Source of the DNA: Ashinkailepas kermadecensis | Taxonomy: Eukaryota; Arthropoda; Thecostraca; Neolepadidae | Length of the DNA stretch: 64,000 nucleotides | NCBI GenBank assembly: GCA_034440615.1 | Contig: JAOTOM010005133.1 | Location: 72,501 to 136,500 of the forward strand | Direction of reading: 5' to 3' | Shown here: in pieces, positions 34,968-45,194 of the stretch | Position numbering within the stretch: position 1 is the stretch's first letter | How the letters are laid out: the number at the start of each line of letters is the position of its first letter | Program-made: the position numbers and the translations under genes | The notes under the pieces: generated by a model | What the model was told of the DNA's origin: nothing | The model's input: the letters and a program-made list of their open reading frames with translations, nothing else | Database searches by the model: none

Positions 34968-37900
34968 GTGAGTGTGGCTATCCGTATAGTGTCTTACTGG
35001 TGATAGTGTGGCTATCTATATAGTGTCTCACTAGTGATGGTGTGGCTATCCGTATAGTGTCTTACTGGTGATAGTGTGGCTATCTATATAGTGTCTCACT
35101 AGTGATGGTGTGGCTATCCGTATAGTGTCTTACTGGTGATAGTGTGGCTATCTATATAGTGTCTCACTAGTGATAGTGTGGCTATCTGTATAGTGTCTTA
35201 CTGGTGATAGTGTGGCTATCTATATAGTGTCTCAGTAGTGATGGTGTGGCTATCTATATAGGGTCTCACTAGTGATGGTGTGGGTGTCTATATAGTGTCT
35301 CACTAGTGATGGTGTGGCTGTCTACATAGTGTCTCAGTAGTGATGGTATGGCTATCTGTATAGTGTCTCAGTAGTGATTGTGTGGCTATCTATATAGTGT
35401 CTCACTAGTGATGGTGTGTCTATCTATATAGTGTCTCAGTAGTGATGGTGTGGCTGTCTATATAGTGTCTCAGTATTGATGGTGTGGCTGTCTATATAGT
35501 GTCTCAGTAGTGATGGTGTGGCTGTCTATATAGTGTCTCACTAGTGATAGTGTGGCTGTCTATATAGTGTCTCAGTAGTGATGGTGTGGCTGTCTATAAG
35601 GTGTCTCACTAGTGATGGTGTGGCTATCTATATAGTGTCTCAGTAGTGATGGTGTGGCTGTCTATAAGGTGTCTCACTAGTGATGGTGTGGCTATCTATA
35701 TAGTGTCTCCTAGTGATGGTGTGTCTATCTATATAGTGTCTCACGGATATCTATATAGTGTCTCAGTAGTGATGGTGTGGCTGTCTATATAGTGTCTCAG
35801 TAGTGATGGTGTGGCTATCTATATAGTGTCTCACTAGTGATGGTGTGGCTATCTATATAGTGTCTCAGTAGTGATGGTGTGGCTGTCTATAAGGTGTCTC
35901 ACTAGTGATGGTGTGGCTATCTATATAGTGTCTCAGTAGTGATGGTGTGGCTGTCTATAAGGTGTCTCACTAGTGATGGTGTGGCTATCTATATAGTGTC
36001 TCCTAGTGATGGTGTGTCTATCTATATAGTGTCTCACGGATATCTATATAGTGTCTCAGTAGTGATGGTGTGGCTGTCTATATAGTGTCTCAGTAGTGAT
36101 GGTGTGGCTATCTATATAGTGTCTCAGTAGTGATGGTGTGGCTGTCTATATAGTGTCTCAGTAGTGATGGTGTGGCTGTCTATATAGTGTCTCAGTAGTG
36201 ATGGTGTGGCTATCTATATAGTGTCTCACTAGTGATGGTGTGTCTATCTATATAGTGTCTCACGGATATCTATATAGTGTCTCAGTAGTGATGGTGTGGC
36301 TGTCTATATAGTGTCTCAGTAGTGATGGTGTGGCTATCTATATAGTGTCTCAGTAGTGATGGTGTGGCTGTCTATAAGGTGTCTCACTAGTGATGGTGTG
36401 GCTATCTATATAGTGTCTCAGTAGTGATGGTGTGGCTGTCTATAAGGTGTCTCACTAGTGATGGTGTGGCTATCTATATAGTGTCTCCTAGTGATGGTGT
36501 GTCTATCTATATAGTGTCTCACGGATATCTATATAGTGTCTCAGTAGTGATGGTGTGGCTGTCTATATAGTGTCTCAGTAGTGATGGTGTGGCTATCTAT
36601 AAGGTGTCTCACTAGTGATGGTGTGGCTATCTATATAGTGTCTCAGTAGTGATGGTGTGGCTGTCTATATAGTGTCTCAGTAGTGATGGTGTGGCTATCT
36701 ATATAGTGTCTCAGTAGTGATGGTGTGGTTCTCTATATAGTGTCTCAGTAGTGATGGTGTGGCTATCTGCATAGTGTCCCAGTAGTGATGGTGTGGAAAT
36801 CTGTATAGTGTCTCAGTAGTGATGGTGTGGCTATGTATATAGTGTCTCACTAGTGATGGTGTGACTGTCTATATAGTGTCTTACTGGTGATGATGTGGCT
36901 GTCTATATAGTGTCTCAGTAGTGATGGTGTGGCTATCAATATAGTGTCTCAGTAGTGATGGTGTGACTATCTATATAGTGTCTCAGAAGTGATGGTTTGG
37001 CTATCTATGTAGTGTCTCAGTAGTGATGGTGTGGCTATCTATATAGTGTCTCAGTAGTGATGTTGTGGCTATCTATATAGTGTCTCAGTAGTGATGGTGT
37101 GAATATCAATATAGTGTCTCAGTAGTGATGGTGTGGCTATCTATATAGTGTCTCAGTAGTGATGGTGTGGCTATCAATATAGTGTCTCAGTAGTGATTGT
37201 GTGGCTATCTATATAGTGTCTCAGTAGTGATGGTGTGACTATCAATATAGTGTCTCAGCAGTGATGGTGTGGTTATTTATATAGTGTCTCAGTAGTGATG
37301 GTGTGGCTATCTATATAGTGTCTCAGTAGTGATGGTGTGGCTATCAATATAGTGTCTCAGTAGTGATGGTGTGGCTATCTATATAGTGTATCAGTAGTGA
37401 TGGTGTGGCTATCTATATAGGGTCTCACTAGTGATGGTGTGGGTGTCTATATAGTGTCTCACTAGTGATGGTGTGGCTGTCTACATAGTGTCTCAGTAGT
37501 GATGGCATGGCTATCTGTATAGTGTCTCAGTAGTGATTGTGTGGCTATCTATATAGTGTCTCACTAGTGATGGTGTGTCTATCTATATAGTGTCTCACGG
37601 ATATCTATATAGTGTCTCAGTAGTGATGGTGTGGCTGTCTATATAGTGTCTCAGTAGTGGTAGTGTGGCTGTCTATATAGTGTCTCAGTAGTGATGGTGT
37701 GACTATCTATAAGGTGTATCACTAGTGATAGTGTGGCTATCTATATAGTGTCTCAGTAGTGATGGTGTGGCTATCTATATAGTGTCTCAGTAGTGATGGT
37801 GTGGTTGTCTATATAGTGTCTCAGTAGTGATGGTGTGGCTATCTGCATAGTGTCTCAGTAGTGATGGTGTGGAAATCTGTATAGTGTCTCAGTAGTGATG

Positions 37901-38043
37901 GTGTGGCTATGTATATAGTGTCTCACTAGTGATGGTGTGGCAGTCTATATAGTGTCTCACTAGTGATGATGTGGCTGTCTATATAGCGTCTCAGTAGTGA
38001 TGGTGTGGCTATCAATATAGTGTATCAGTAGTGATGGTGTGAC
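34968..38043. repeat. 34-bp satellite inside Epac intron, left block
   Basis: About 90 copies of a unit of about 34 bp, AGTGATGGTGTGGCTATCTA followed by TATAGTGTCTCAGT. The first unit is the splice donor itself (GTGAGTGTGGCTATCCGTAT). Early units (34985-35220) alternate two subtypes, CTTACTGGTGATAGTG and CTCACTAGTGATGGTG. Higher-order blocks recur, for example CTCACGGATATC at 35741, 36035, 36251, 36518 and 37597, and a multi-unit block starting GGGTCTCACTAGTG near 35260, 37420, 39692 and 40230. Confidence 0.96.
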
Positions 38044-39230
38044 TGTTGCGGACGCCGTGCTCAACCGCTCATAGTGGACTGTATATATGTGGTTGGCGCC
38101 CTGCAGCATTGGGTAGAATGGCCAAGAGGTCTAAAGAGAATGGTATAGAAGAGAGAGTGAGGGAGAAATAAGCGGGAATACCATGTGAAAGGAATTTACT
38201 GGAATAACAATAGGAAAAGGAACAGATAATTGCAATGTGAGAGGTCGGAAAGATGTGTGATGGGAGAATATAAAGAAATAATCGACGTAACCTAAATAAA
38301 GGTGGACGTAATAATAGAGGTTGTAGGTTAGAGCTCCCCAATTCAAGGGAGACAAAGGAACTCTCCAATTCAAGAGAGCAGTGGCCAAAATCAAGAACAC
38401 TCCAATTCAAGAGTGAAGGAACCCTCCAATTCAAGAGAGCTAGGACCTAGATAAGAGCACTCCAATTCAAGGGTGAAGGAACCCTCCAATTCAAGAGAGC
38501 TAGGACCTAAATAAGAGCACTCCAATTCAAGAGTGAAGGAACCCTCCAATTCAAGAGAGCAGTGGCATTAGGAAATGAAGGAGTACGAAAAACGTGGAAA
38601 GAAAGCAGGAAAAACAGTCAGGCACGGTGCCCCAGCCGTGACGAGCAGTGCTGCGTGTGGTTCCTCAATTCACTTCACTGATCACTCACTGTTCCACTTA
38701 TCACTTCAACACTCGCTCAAAGTACTCATTTCTATATTGGCGACGGCGAGACGGCAGAGGTGCAGTGCATCTGACGAAGACGACAGAAACGCGCCGCTTA
38801 TATATGAAGGTAAGGGCCAGCTGAGACAAGGAGAGAAAGGGGTCACGGGTCGCATAACACCCGCACCTGCGCCGCGGCCGGCGTTCAACAAATAGGCAGA
38901 ACAAATACGGGCGACGCGACGGGGACGCCCCACCGGTCGAGCAAACACGTCTCGCTGGACATGCGGTGTCTAGCCGGATGTCGCGGCTGCCCGCCAACGG
39001 CAGACCACCGCGCGACATGCAGTGTAAAAGGGTCGACGGGTCACAAAACACATCGCACCTGCGCCGCGGCCGGCGTTCAGCAAATACGCAGAACAAATAT
39101 GGGCGACGCGACAGGGACGCCCCACAGGTCTAGCCAACACGTCGTCGCTAGACCTGCGGTGTCCAGCTCGATGTCGCGGCTGCCCGCGAACGGCAGACCA
39201 CAGTGCGACATGCAGTGTCTGTCGGCAACA
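38044..39230. mobile_element. 1187-bp probable solo LTR
   Basis: The insertion interrupts the 34-bp satellite exactly. It begins TGTTGCGGAC and ends GTCGGCAACA, giving TG...CA termini with inverted TGTTGC/GCAACA. It is flanked by a perfect 5-bp duplication GTGAC (38039-38043 and 39231-39235) that belongs to the satellite unit. These are the structural marks of an LTR retrotransposon insertion reduced to one LTR. Internal features are repeats of about 60 bp with CTCCAATTCAAGAG (38335-38570) and a tandem duplication of about 190 bp (about 38840-39028 and 39036-39222). There is no coding sequence. Orientation is undetermined. Confidence 0.85.
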
Positions 39231-40490
39231 GTGACTATCTATATAGTGTCTCAGAATTGATGGTGTGGCTATCTATATAGTGTCTCAGTAGTGATGGTGT
39301 GGCTATCTATATAGTGTCTCAGTAGTGATGGTGTGGCTATCTATATAGTGTCTCAGTAGTGATGGTGTGAATATCAATATAGTGTCTCAGTAGTGATGGT
39401 GTGGCTGTCTATATTGTGTCTCAGTAGTGATGGTGTGGCTGTCTATATAGTGTCTCAGTAGTGATGGTGTGGCTATCTATATAGTGTCTCAGTAGTGATG
39501 GTGTGGCTATCAATATAGTGTCTCAGTAGTGATGGTGTGGCTATCTATATAGTGTCTCAGTAGTGATGGTGTGGCTATCTATATAGTGTCTCAGTAGTGA
39601 TGGTGCGGCTATCAATATAGTGTCTCAGTAGTGATGGTGTGGCTATCTATATAGTGTCTCAGTAGTGATGGTGTGGCTATCTATATAGGGTCTCACTAGT
39701 GATGGTGTGGGTGTCTATATAGTGTCTCACTAATGATGGTGTGGCTGTCTACATAGTGTCTCAGTAGTGATGGTATGGCTATCTGTATAGTATCTCAGTA
39801 GTGATTGTGTGGCTATCTATATATTGTCTCAGTAGTGATGGTGTGGCTATCTATATAGTGTCTCAGTAGTGATGGTGTGGCTATCTATTGTGTCTCAGTA
39901 GTGATGGTGTGAATATCAATATAGTGTCTCAGTAGTGATGGTGTGGCTGTCTATATTGTGTCTCAGTAGTGATGGTGTGGCTGTCTATATAGTGTCTCAG
40001 TAGTGATGGTGTGGCTATCTATATAGTGTCTCAGTAGTGATGGTGTGGCTATCAATATAGTGTCTCAGTAGTGATGGTGTGGCTATCTATATAGTGTCTC
40101 AGTAGTGATGGTGTGGCTATCTATATAGTGTCTCAGTAGTGATGGTGCGGCTATCAATATAGTGTCTCAGTAGTGATGGTGTGGCTATCTATATAGTGTC
40201 TCAGTAGTGATGGTGTGGCTATCTATATAGGGTCTCACTAGTGATGGTGTGGGTGTCTATATAGTGTCTCACTAATGATGGTGTGGCTGTCTACATAGTG
40301 TCTCAGTAGTGATTGTGTGGCTATCTATATATTGTCTCAGTAGTGATGGTGTGGCTATCTGTATAGTGTCTCAGTAGTGATTGTGTGGCTATCTATATAT
40401 TGTCTCAGTAGTGATGGTGTGGCTATCTGTATAGTGTCTCAGTAGTGATTGTGTGGCTATCTATATAGTGTCTCAGTAGTGATGGTGTTG
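39231..40490. repeat. 34-bp satellite inside Epac intron, right block
   Basis: Continuation of the array at 34968-38043 for about 37 more units. Two nearly identical stretches of about 540 bp (about 39370-39850 and 39900-40330) show a recent block duplication. Confidence 0.96.
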
Positions 40491-40522
40491 CTTCAAGTCG
40501 CATCTCAGGGCTGGCACAATAC
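40491..40522 (+). pseudogene. Fossil copy of an Epac exon 3' end
   Basis: These 32 bases match the last 32 bases of the Epac exon at 34936-34967 with only 3 differences. The reading frame is kept: FKSHLRAGTI here against [10 protein letters not shown] in the exon. The GTGAGT donor has become GGGAGG, so it should not be used as a splice site. It sits at the far end of the 34-bp satellite. Confidence 0.9.
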
Positions 40523-41091
40523 GGGAGGACGCACCGGCCGGCCGGCGGGTCAGCAAGTCGCGAGACGGCCGGCCTTGACCGCAAAATATATCACGGAGTT
40601 AGAAATACCCGCTGCTTGTTAGCATGTGGGAACTCGTGTCCCACGGTCGCGTGTAGGCATCAATGCTGGGCATTGTGAGACACTCTCAGTGTATGTTCAT
40701 TAGAGTATAGAGCATACATACATTTGGATGGCAGAGACACATTGATTTAACATTGACATGATTGCATTGGCACGTGGCCGCATGGTCCTAATCAGCGCGA
40801 GCACCTACAATGGTCAACCCATCCCCAGGTCAGATAATCTACACGTATGCTAGTGCTAGTTCCATCTGATCCAAAACAACCATCTGAAAAGCTGGAATAT
40901 TTTGAATATATTACCATACTAAGCAGCGGGTGAAGATCTCAGTCAGCTGGGCCCCTGGCACGCTCGGTAAGGGTATCTGGCAGCGGGCTGAGCGCCGCAC
41001 GGAGTGTGTTTTGGGAGTCGCCAGCGTCCCGACTCGTTGCTGTACAGCTTGTCGTGATGCTGTTGTATTGTCGCCTCTCGGCGTGTTTCAG
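40523..41091. other. 3' end of second Epac intron
   Basis: Unique sequence after the satellite, with no further exon recognised. The acceptor is GCGTGTTTCAG, ending at 41091. Confidence 0.6.
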
Positions 41092-41236
41092 TGTTCCACC
41101 AGGGCGACGAGGGCCAGTCTTGGTACATCATCCTCAGGGGCTCAGTGAACGTCGTCATACACGGCAAGGGCACGGTCACAACGCTCAACGATGGCGACGA
41201 CTTCGGCAACTTGGCGCTCGTCAACGACGCCCCCAG
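41092..41236 (+). CDS. Epac: Epac exon: cyclic-nucleotide-binding domain core
   Basis: Encodes, after the split leucine codon, [40 protein letters not shown] and ALVNDAP plus two bases of an arginine codon. The G-EG-SWYII-KGSVNVV-HGKG motif and the phosphate-binding cassette [15 protein letters not shown] are Epac-specific. The cassette residue after FG, which is glutamine in human EPAC1, lysine in EPAC2 and glutamate in PKA, is asparagine here. The acceptor is TTCAG|TG at 41092 and the donor CCAG|GTACGG at 41237, a weaker donor than those of its neighbours; phase 2. The phosphate-binding cassette is split by the intron. Confidence 0.97.
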
Positions 41237-42137
41237 GTACGGCCGGCGGCCATGTGCTCGTCTGTGTCGGATTTGGTGGGCTGACTGCACAGGGTCGCGC
41301 TCGCTACGCTTCAGGCACAATGTAACTGCGGTGATTGGGGTGAAGAAGAAAAAATAACATGCCCGTGGAAATATCAAGACGTTTATAATTTATACGATAA
41401 CTTCTACTTCTATAATTTCTACTTCTACTATGACGCGACCGTTAACATGCAATCAGTCGACAAATAATTAACTGCACTATCGCCAAATGCAATGCTTTTT
41501 AACAAGACAATGCAAAGGGAAAACACTGGTCCGATGTTCGCCTCCAAATTCTGAATAATGGCTGCTTTCATTTTCGACGCTAAAGTGACGGCCCAAACAT
41601 GTGGGGCAGGATGATGCAATTTACATCAGTCGACAGGTAATTATCTGCATTATCATCCAAAGCTATATATTTTTTTAGCATGACAACGAAATGCCAGAAA
41701 ACCCGTCAGATGTTCACCGCTGGAACATTGAGTAATGACTGTGTTCATCTTCAGTAGTAAAATGACGGTCCAGAAATCCAGTGAAACATACCTGAAATGA
41801 AAGGTAGTGCGATACACTACTATTATGCTACATGGTTTTTCAACAACACCTTGGATTCCGTTTTGTATATAATAAATACATACTTGGCATCTTAGTGTAC
41901 GCTTCGTCCGATGCGTGGTGCTAGTGTCGCTGGCCAGTCAAAAATCCGCGTTTGACACATTGCAGGGTGTTAGCATAGGTGTAGGAGCAGGGGGCCAGGG
42001 GGCCATGGCCCCCATTTTTCATGAAAGTTACATTAATGCTTTGGCGATGCATGGTAAAAATCAACATCAAACGGGGGTTTGTCACCCACACTTTTTTAGA
42101 CGTTCCTACTCCTCTTGGTGATATTATAGCTGCAAGG
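41237..42137. other. Start of third Epac intron
   Basis: Two copies of a diverged segment of about 200 bp occur at about 41440-41600 and 41620-41790 (sharing CAGTCGACA-ATAATT, CTGCA-TATC, AATGACTG and TTTTC-AC). No exon is supported. A possible small inverted-repeat element lies at 41968-42118. Confidence 0.5.
41968..42118. mobile_element. Possible 150-bp MITE
   Basis: The left edge TAGGTGTAGGAGCAGG and the right edge GTTCCTACTCCTCTTGG are imperfect inverted repeats around GC-rich then AT-rich sequence. No target duplication was established. Confidence 0.35.
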
Positions 42138-42405
42138 TGCCTCACTGGTGATAGTGTGGCTATCTGCATAGTGTTCGGTGATAGTGCGGCTATATGTATA
42201 GTGTCTCACTGGTGATAGTGTGGCTATATGTATAGTGTCTCACTGGTGATAGTGTGGCTATCTGTATAGTGTCTGACTGGTGATAGTGTGGCTATCTGTA
42301 TAGTGTCTCACTGGTGATAGTGTTGCTATCTGTATAGTGTCTCATTGATAACTGCGGCTAACCGGATAATGTTTCACTGGTGAGTGTGACTATCTGTATA
42401 GTTTG
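42138..42405. repeat. Second array of the 34-bp satellite, next intron
   Basis: About 7 to 8 units of CACTGGTGATAGTGTGGCTA followed by TCTGTATAGTGTCT. The subtype is closest to the first units of the big array next to the exon donor (34985-35220). It lies in the following intron, separated from the main array by an exon. Confidence 0.92.
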
Positions 42406-42700
42406 GGCGTAAAGTCGTCCCACTGGTCGCCAAGGGTTCAAGGTCAGAGTAGTTTCGTCGACGCGGCGGCGTGGCGTGCTGGCCGAACGGTGGAACAAAT
42501 TTATAATTTGTCCGTGAAGCGTCGATCTAGTGTCATCAAATGTATGCTGCAGATAACTCACTGCAGCCGTAACCTTCACTCCAAATTGTGTGTTGCTAGC
42601 TTCAATAGTTTCCGAGATCTTAGAAGGCCCTCCCCTCCGCTTCGCGTTATGTACCAGGCCGTACGTTGCGCATGGTAACCCGGTATTGACTGGGGGCCAA
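42406..42700 (+). repeat. Dispersed repeat R, copy 1
   Basis: It shares, with 62530-62890 on the opposite strand, GTCATCAAATGTATGCTGCA, then a 30-base spacer, then GTTGCTAGCTTCAATAGTTT and CCGAGATCTTA. Translated in one frame the two copies agree over about 50 residues (VIKCMLQITHCSRNLHSKLC here; VIKFMLRRLHYDRNLPSGFC there; both ending RCA). I do not recognise the family; it may be a decayed transposon fragment. Confidence 0.75.
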
Positions 42701-42937
42701 AGTCTGCAACTATCGAATATTCGTGAGAGCTTGAAAACGCATTGAGATATCTCCACCGAATTGCAAGTAGCTGTCACGTGATCAATCATGCGCCTGTTGC
42801 GGGGACAAAGCTATAAGGTCATGATAGGTCAGGCGTGAGGCACGTCAGAGTTACGTCATATTGGTTACGTCATACCCCTACGATTGGTGACAAAAAGGCA
42901 TCCGGGCATACAAATTGTATATTGACTTCTAAACTTC
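42701..42937. other. Intronic DNA, nothing recognised
   Basis: No supported feature. Confidence 0.4.
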
Positions 42938-43085
42938 CAATTTGGAACCAAACTTCCAATTTGGAACCTAGCTTCCAATTTGGAACCTAGCTTCCAACTT
43001 AGAACCTAACTTCCAATTTGGAGTCCAACTTCCAATTTGGAACCTAACTTCCAATTTGGAACCTAACTTGTAATTTAGAAATTAC
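42938..43085. repeat. 18-bp tandem repeat, about 8 copies
   Basis: The unit is CTTCCAATTTGGAACCTA (or TAACTT). It contains the internal palindrome-like CCAATTTGG. Confidence 0.9.
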
Positions 43086-43941
43086 GAACTTGGGAAAATA
43101 TGAACGCCTCCTATCCGGGCTGTTTTGGAAGTTGACTTGCAATTTAGAAATTATGAGCGTCAGAAGTTGTGAACTTAATAGAATACGATACGCCGTCGAA
43201 TCGACGACATTGCTTGAGCTTCAAGAGTTAAGAAGTAGCAGTCGCGCGCGCGCTGCCGTGCCAGCCAAACCACCGCTGGAATGATTTCATGCAAGTAAAT
43301 GTAAATATTTCCACTGTAAAAAAAATCAATGAATAAGTCCGGGCATAACTCGCGAACCCATGAACCGTTCGATATGAAACCAATACAGTCAACAGCAAAG
43401 CTACGAGATTAGGCATGTCGTTCTGCGGAGCGAGCTGGTTTCATTCGTTATTTTTACTTAATTGTTTTTCTTAATTTGTTTTTCTCTCACAACCATTTGG
43501 TCAAACTTTTCACAATCTTTCACTCAGCGAAGCGAGCGGGTCTTTGCTTCTTGATTGTATTTGAATTACGCAGTAAGTAATGTCGCCGATCACTTGCCCT
43601 CCGTGCTTGCATTACTGCAAATATGGTATTGGTTTGCGAAACATCGCAAGGTGAACATAATATACCTAGATTAATTCCAAAACTTTTCCAAACCTACAGA
43701 GATGAAACTTCGTGGCCTTGTTCCTCAGTCGCCTAGCAATGGGTCTTACTGGTAATCGATGTCTGGTTCTACGGTCTCCTGGCCTTGCGTACCTATTATA
43801 TCGTGAATATTGGTCGCTTTATACTATGTTACCGCTGACTACAAGCAACTCCGCGCAATATAATTTTCAGGGTAGCAAAGCGAAGCTAAAGTAGTGCAAG
43901 GTAAACGCAATACTAAATATAGTTGTGCCTTTCTTTCCCAG
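43086..43941. other. 3' end of third Epac intron
   Basis: No extra exon recognised. The acceptor is TTTCTTTCCCAG, ending at 43941, with a good pyrimidine tract. Confidence 0.6.
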
Positions 43942-44115
43942 GGCGGCAACCATCGTTTGCCGAGAAGACAGCTGCTTCTTCCTGCGAGTTGACAAGGAGG
44001 ACTTCAACCGCATATTACGCGACGTTGAGGCTAACACAGTACGCCTCAAAGAACATGGAAAAGACGTACTGGTACTGGAAAAGTTAGCCGAATTGTCTTC
44101 AGCGGCCCAGTTCAA
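43942..44115 (+). CDS. Epac: Epac exon: end of cyclic-nucleotide-binding domain (lid/hinge)
   Basis: The first base completes the arginine of the phosphate-binding cassette. The exon encodes [40 protein letters not shown] and [17 protein letters not shown]. This matches Epac [38 protein letters not shown] almost residue for residue. It covers the last strands, the hinge and the switchboard-side helix that relays cAMP binding to the catalytic half. The acceptor is CCCAG|GGCG at 43942 and the donor CAA|GTGAGT at 44116; phase 2. The donor reads through to an in-frame TGA in the intron. Confidence 0.97.
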
Positions 44116-44875
44116 GTGAGTTAACCATCGGTGCCATTCTGTGAACAGTTTTGTTTTGACAGCTTTCTGTATGATCTTTCGACGAAGCGGCACTACCAGT
44201 AGTAGCCGATGTGTCTTAAAATGTGTAGGTGTGTAGGTGTAGGTAGGTACCTTCACTTTCTGTCGTTCGATCCGGGAGTAGTGACCGACCGGTTTTAGAA
44301 TGTGTGGTAGGTGTATGTGTCGGTAGAACGCTTCACTTTCGGCCGCCCAGCTGCAGCTGCCAAGTCAGGGCGAAGTGCAGCAACGGCGCTGGCAATTACG
44401 GGTTCATCGGAATACTTCCAGAAAATGAACATGCTCACGCATTTCGGAAAGCAACCATGTTTCGGAACACAGTGTCTCAATCAATCATCCGTAAATAAAT
44501 ATGTATGATAAACTTGTATAATAAACGTAACGTAAATAATGATATCCCCGTTCGTTCCCTCTCTCATTTTCATTTCCATGAAGCGACACATACCATATAC
44601 TCACGATGACATATACACATACCATACACATATAGAGATATACCATGCACACATACAGATATCATACACATACCATAGATGATCACGACCATTGTCAGGG
44701 CGAGTGTGAGCATCAACTCATGTGACTCAGATGGGTGGTAATGTTCCTCTCCAGAGTGACTTCAGCGAAGCAGCACCACTGTGCTCAGCGAGTCGGCATA
44801 TGCCCGTCCTTATGTTGACTCGTCGCTGATCAGAAGTAAGTACGCTTCTCACAATGCAGCTTAAAGTTTATAAAA
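44116..44875. other. Start of 19-kb Epac intron
   Basis: It holds a small duplication at about 44222-44345 (GTGTAGGTGT...CTTCACTTTC twice) and a degenerate ACATACCATACACATA microsatellite at 44588-44690. No exon is seen. Confidence 0.55.
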
Positions 44876-45046
44876 TAATTTTTGTATTGGGACCAAGTTC
44901 CTGTAATTCGGACCAATTTCCAGCAATTTGGAGCATGTGCCAGTAATTAGGACCGAGTTCCAGTAATTGCGACCAAGCTCTAGTAATCGGGTCCTGATTC
45001 CAGTAATGGCGACCACGTTCCAGTAATTGGAGCCAGTTCCAGTTAG
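44876..45046. repeat. About 20-bp tandem repeat, about 8 copies
   Basis: Units follow CCAGTAATTGGGACCAAGTT with substitutions. Confidence 0.85.
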
Positions 45047-45194
45047 TCCGCTTCGACAGCTCCTTTGCACGTCACGTAATCATTAACCATCGCTTTGAGT
45101 GGATCTTCGTCGCGACAGAGCTGCAGACTGCCCGCTCGGCGGTGTGCTGGCGACTTCGGAGGCCGACTTTGGCACGGTCACCACCTCGACTTTC

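Noticed and set aside
34968..40490. CRISPR-like look of a short, regular repeat
   Set aside because: There are no unique spacers between repeats, the units are contiguous and diverged, the context is a eukaryotic intron, and no cas genes are present.
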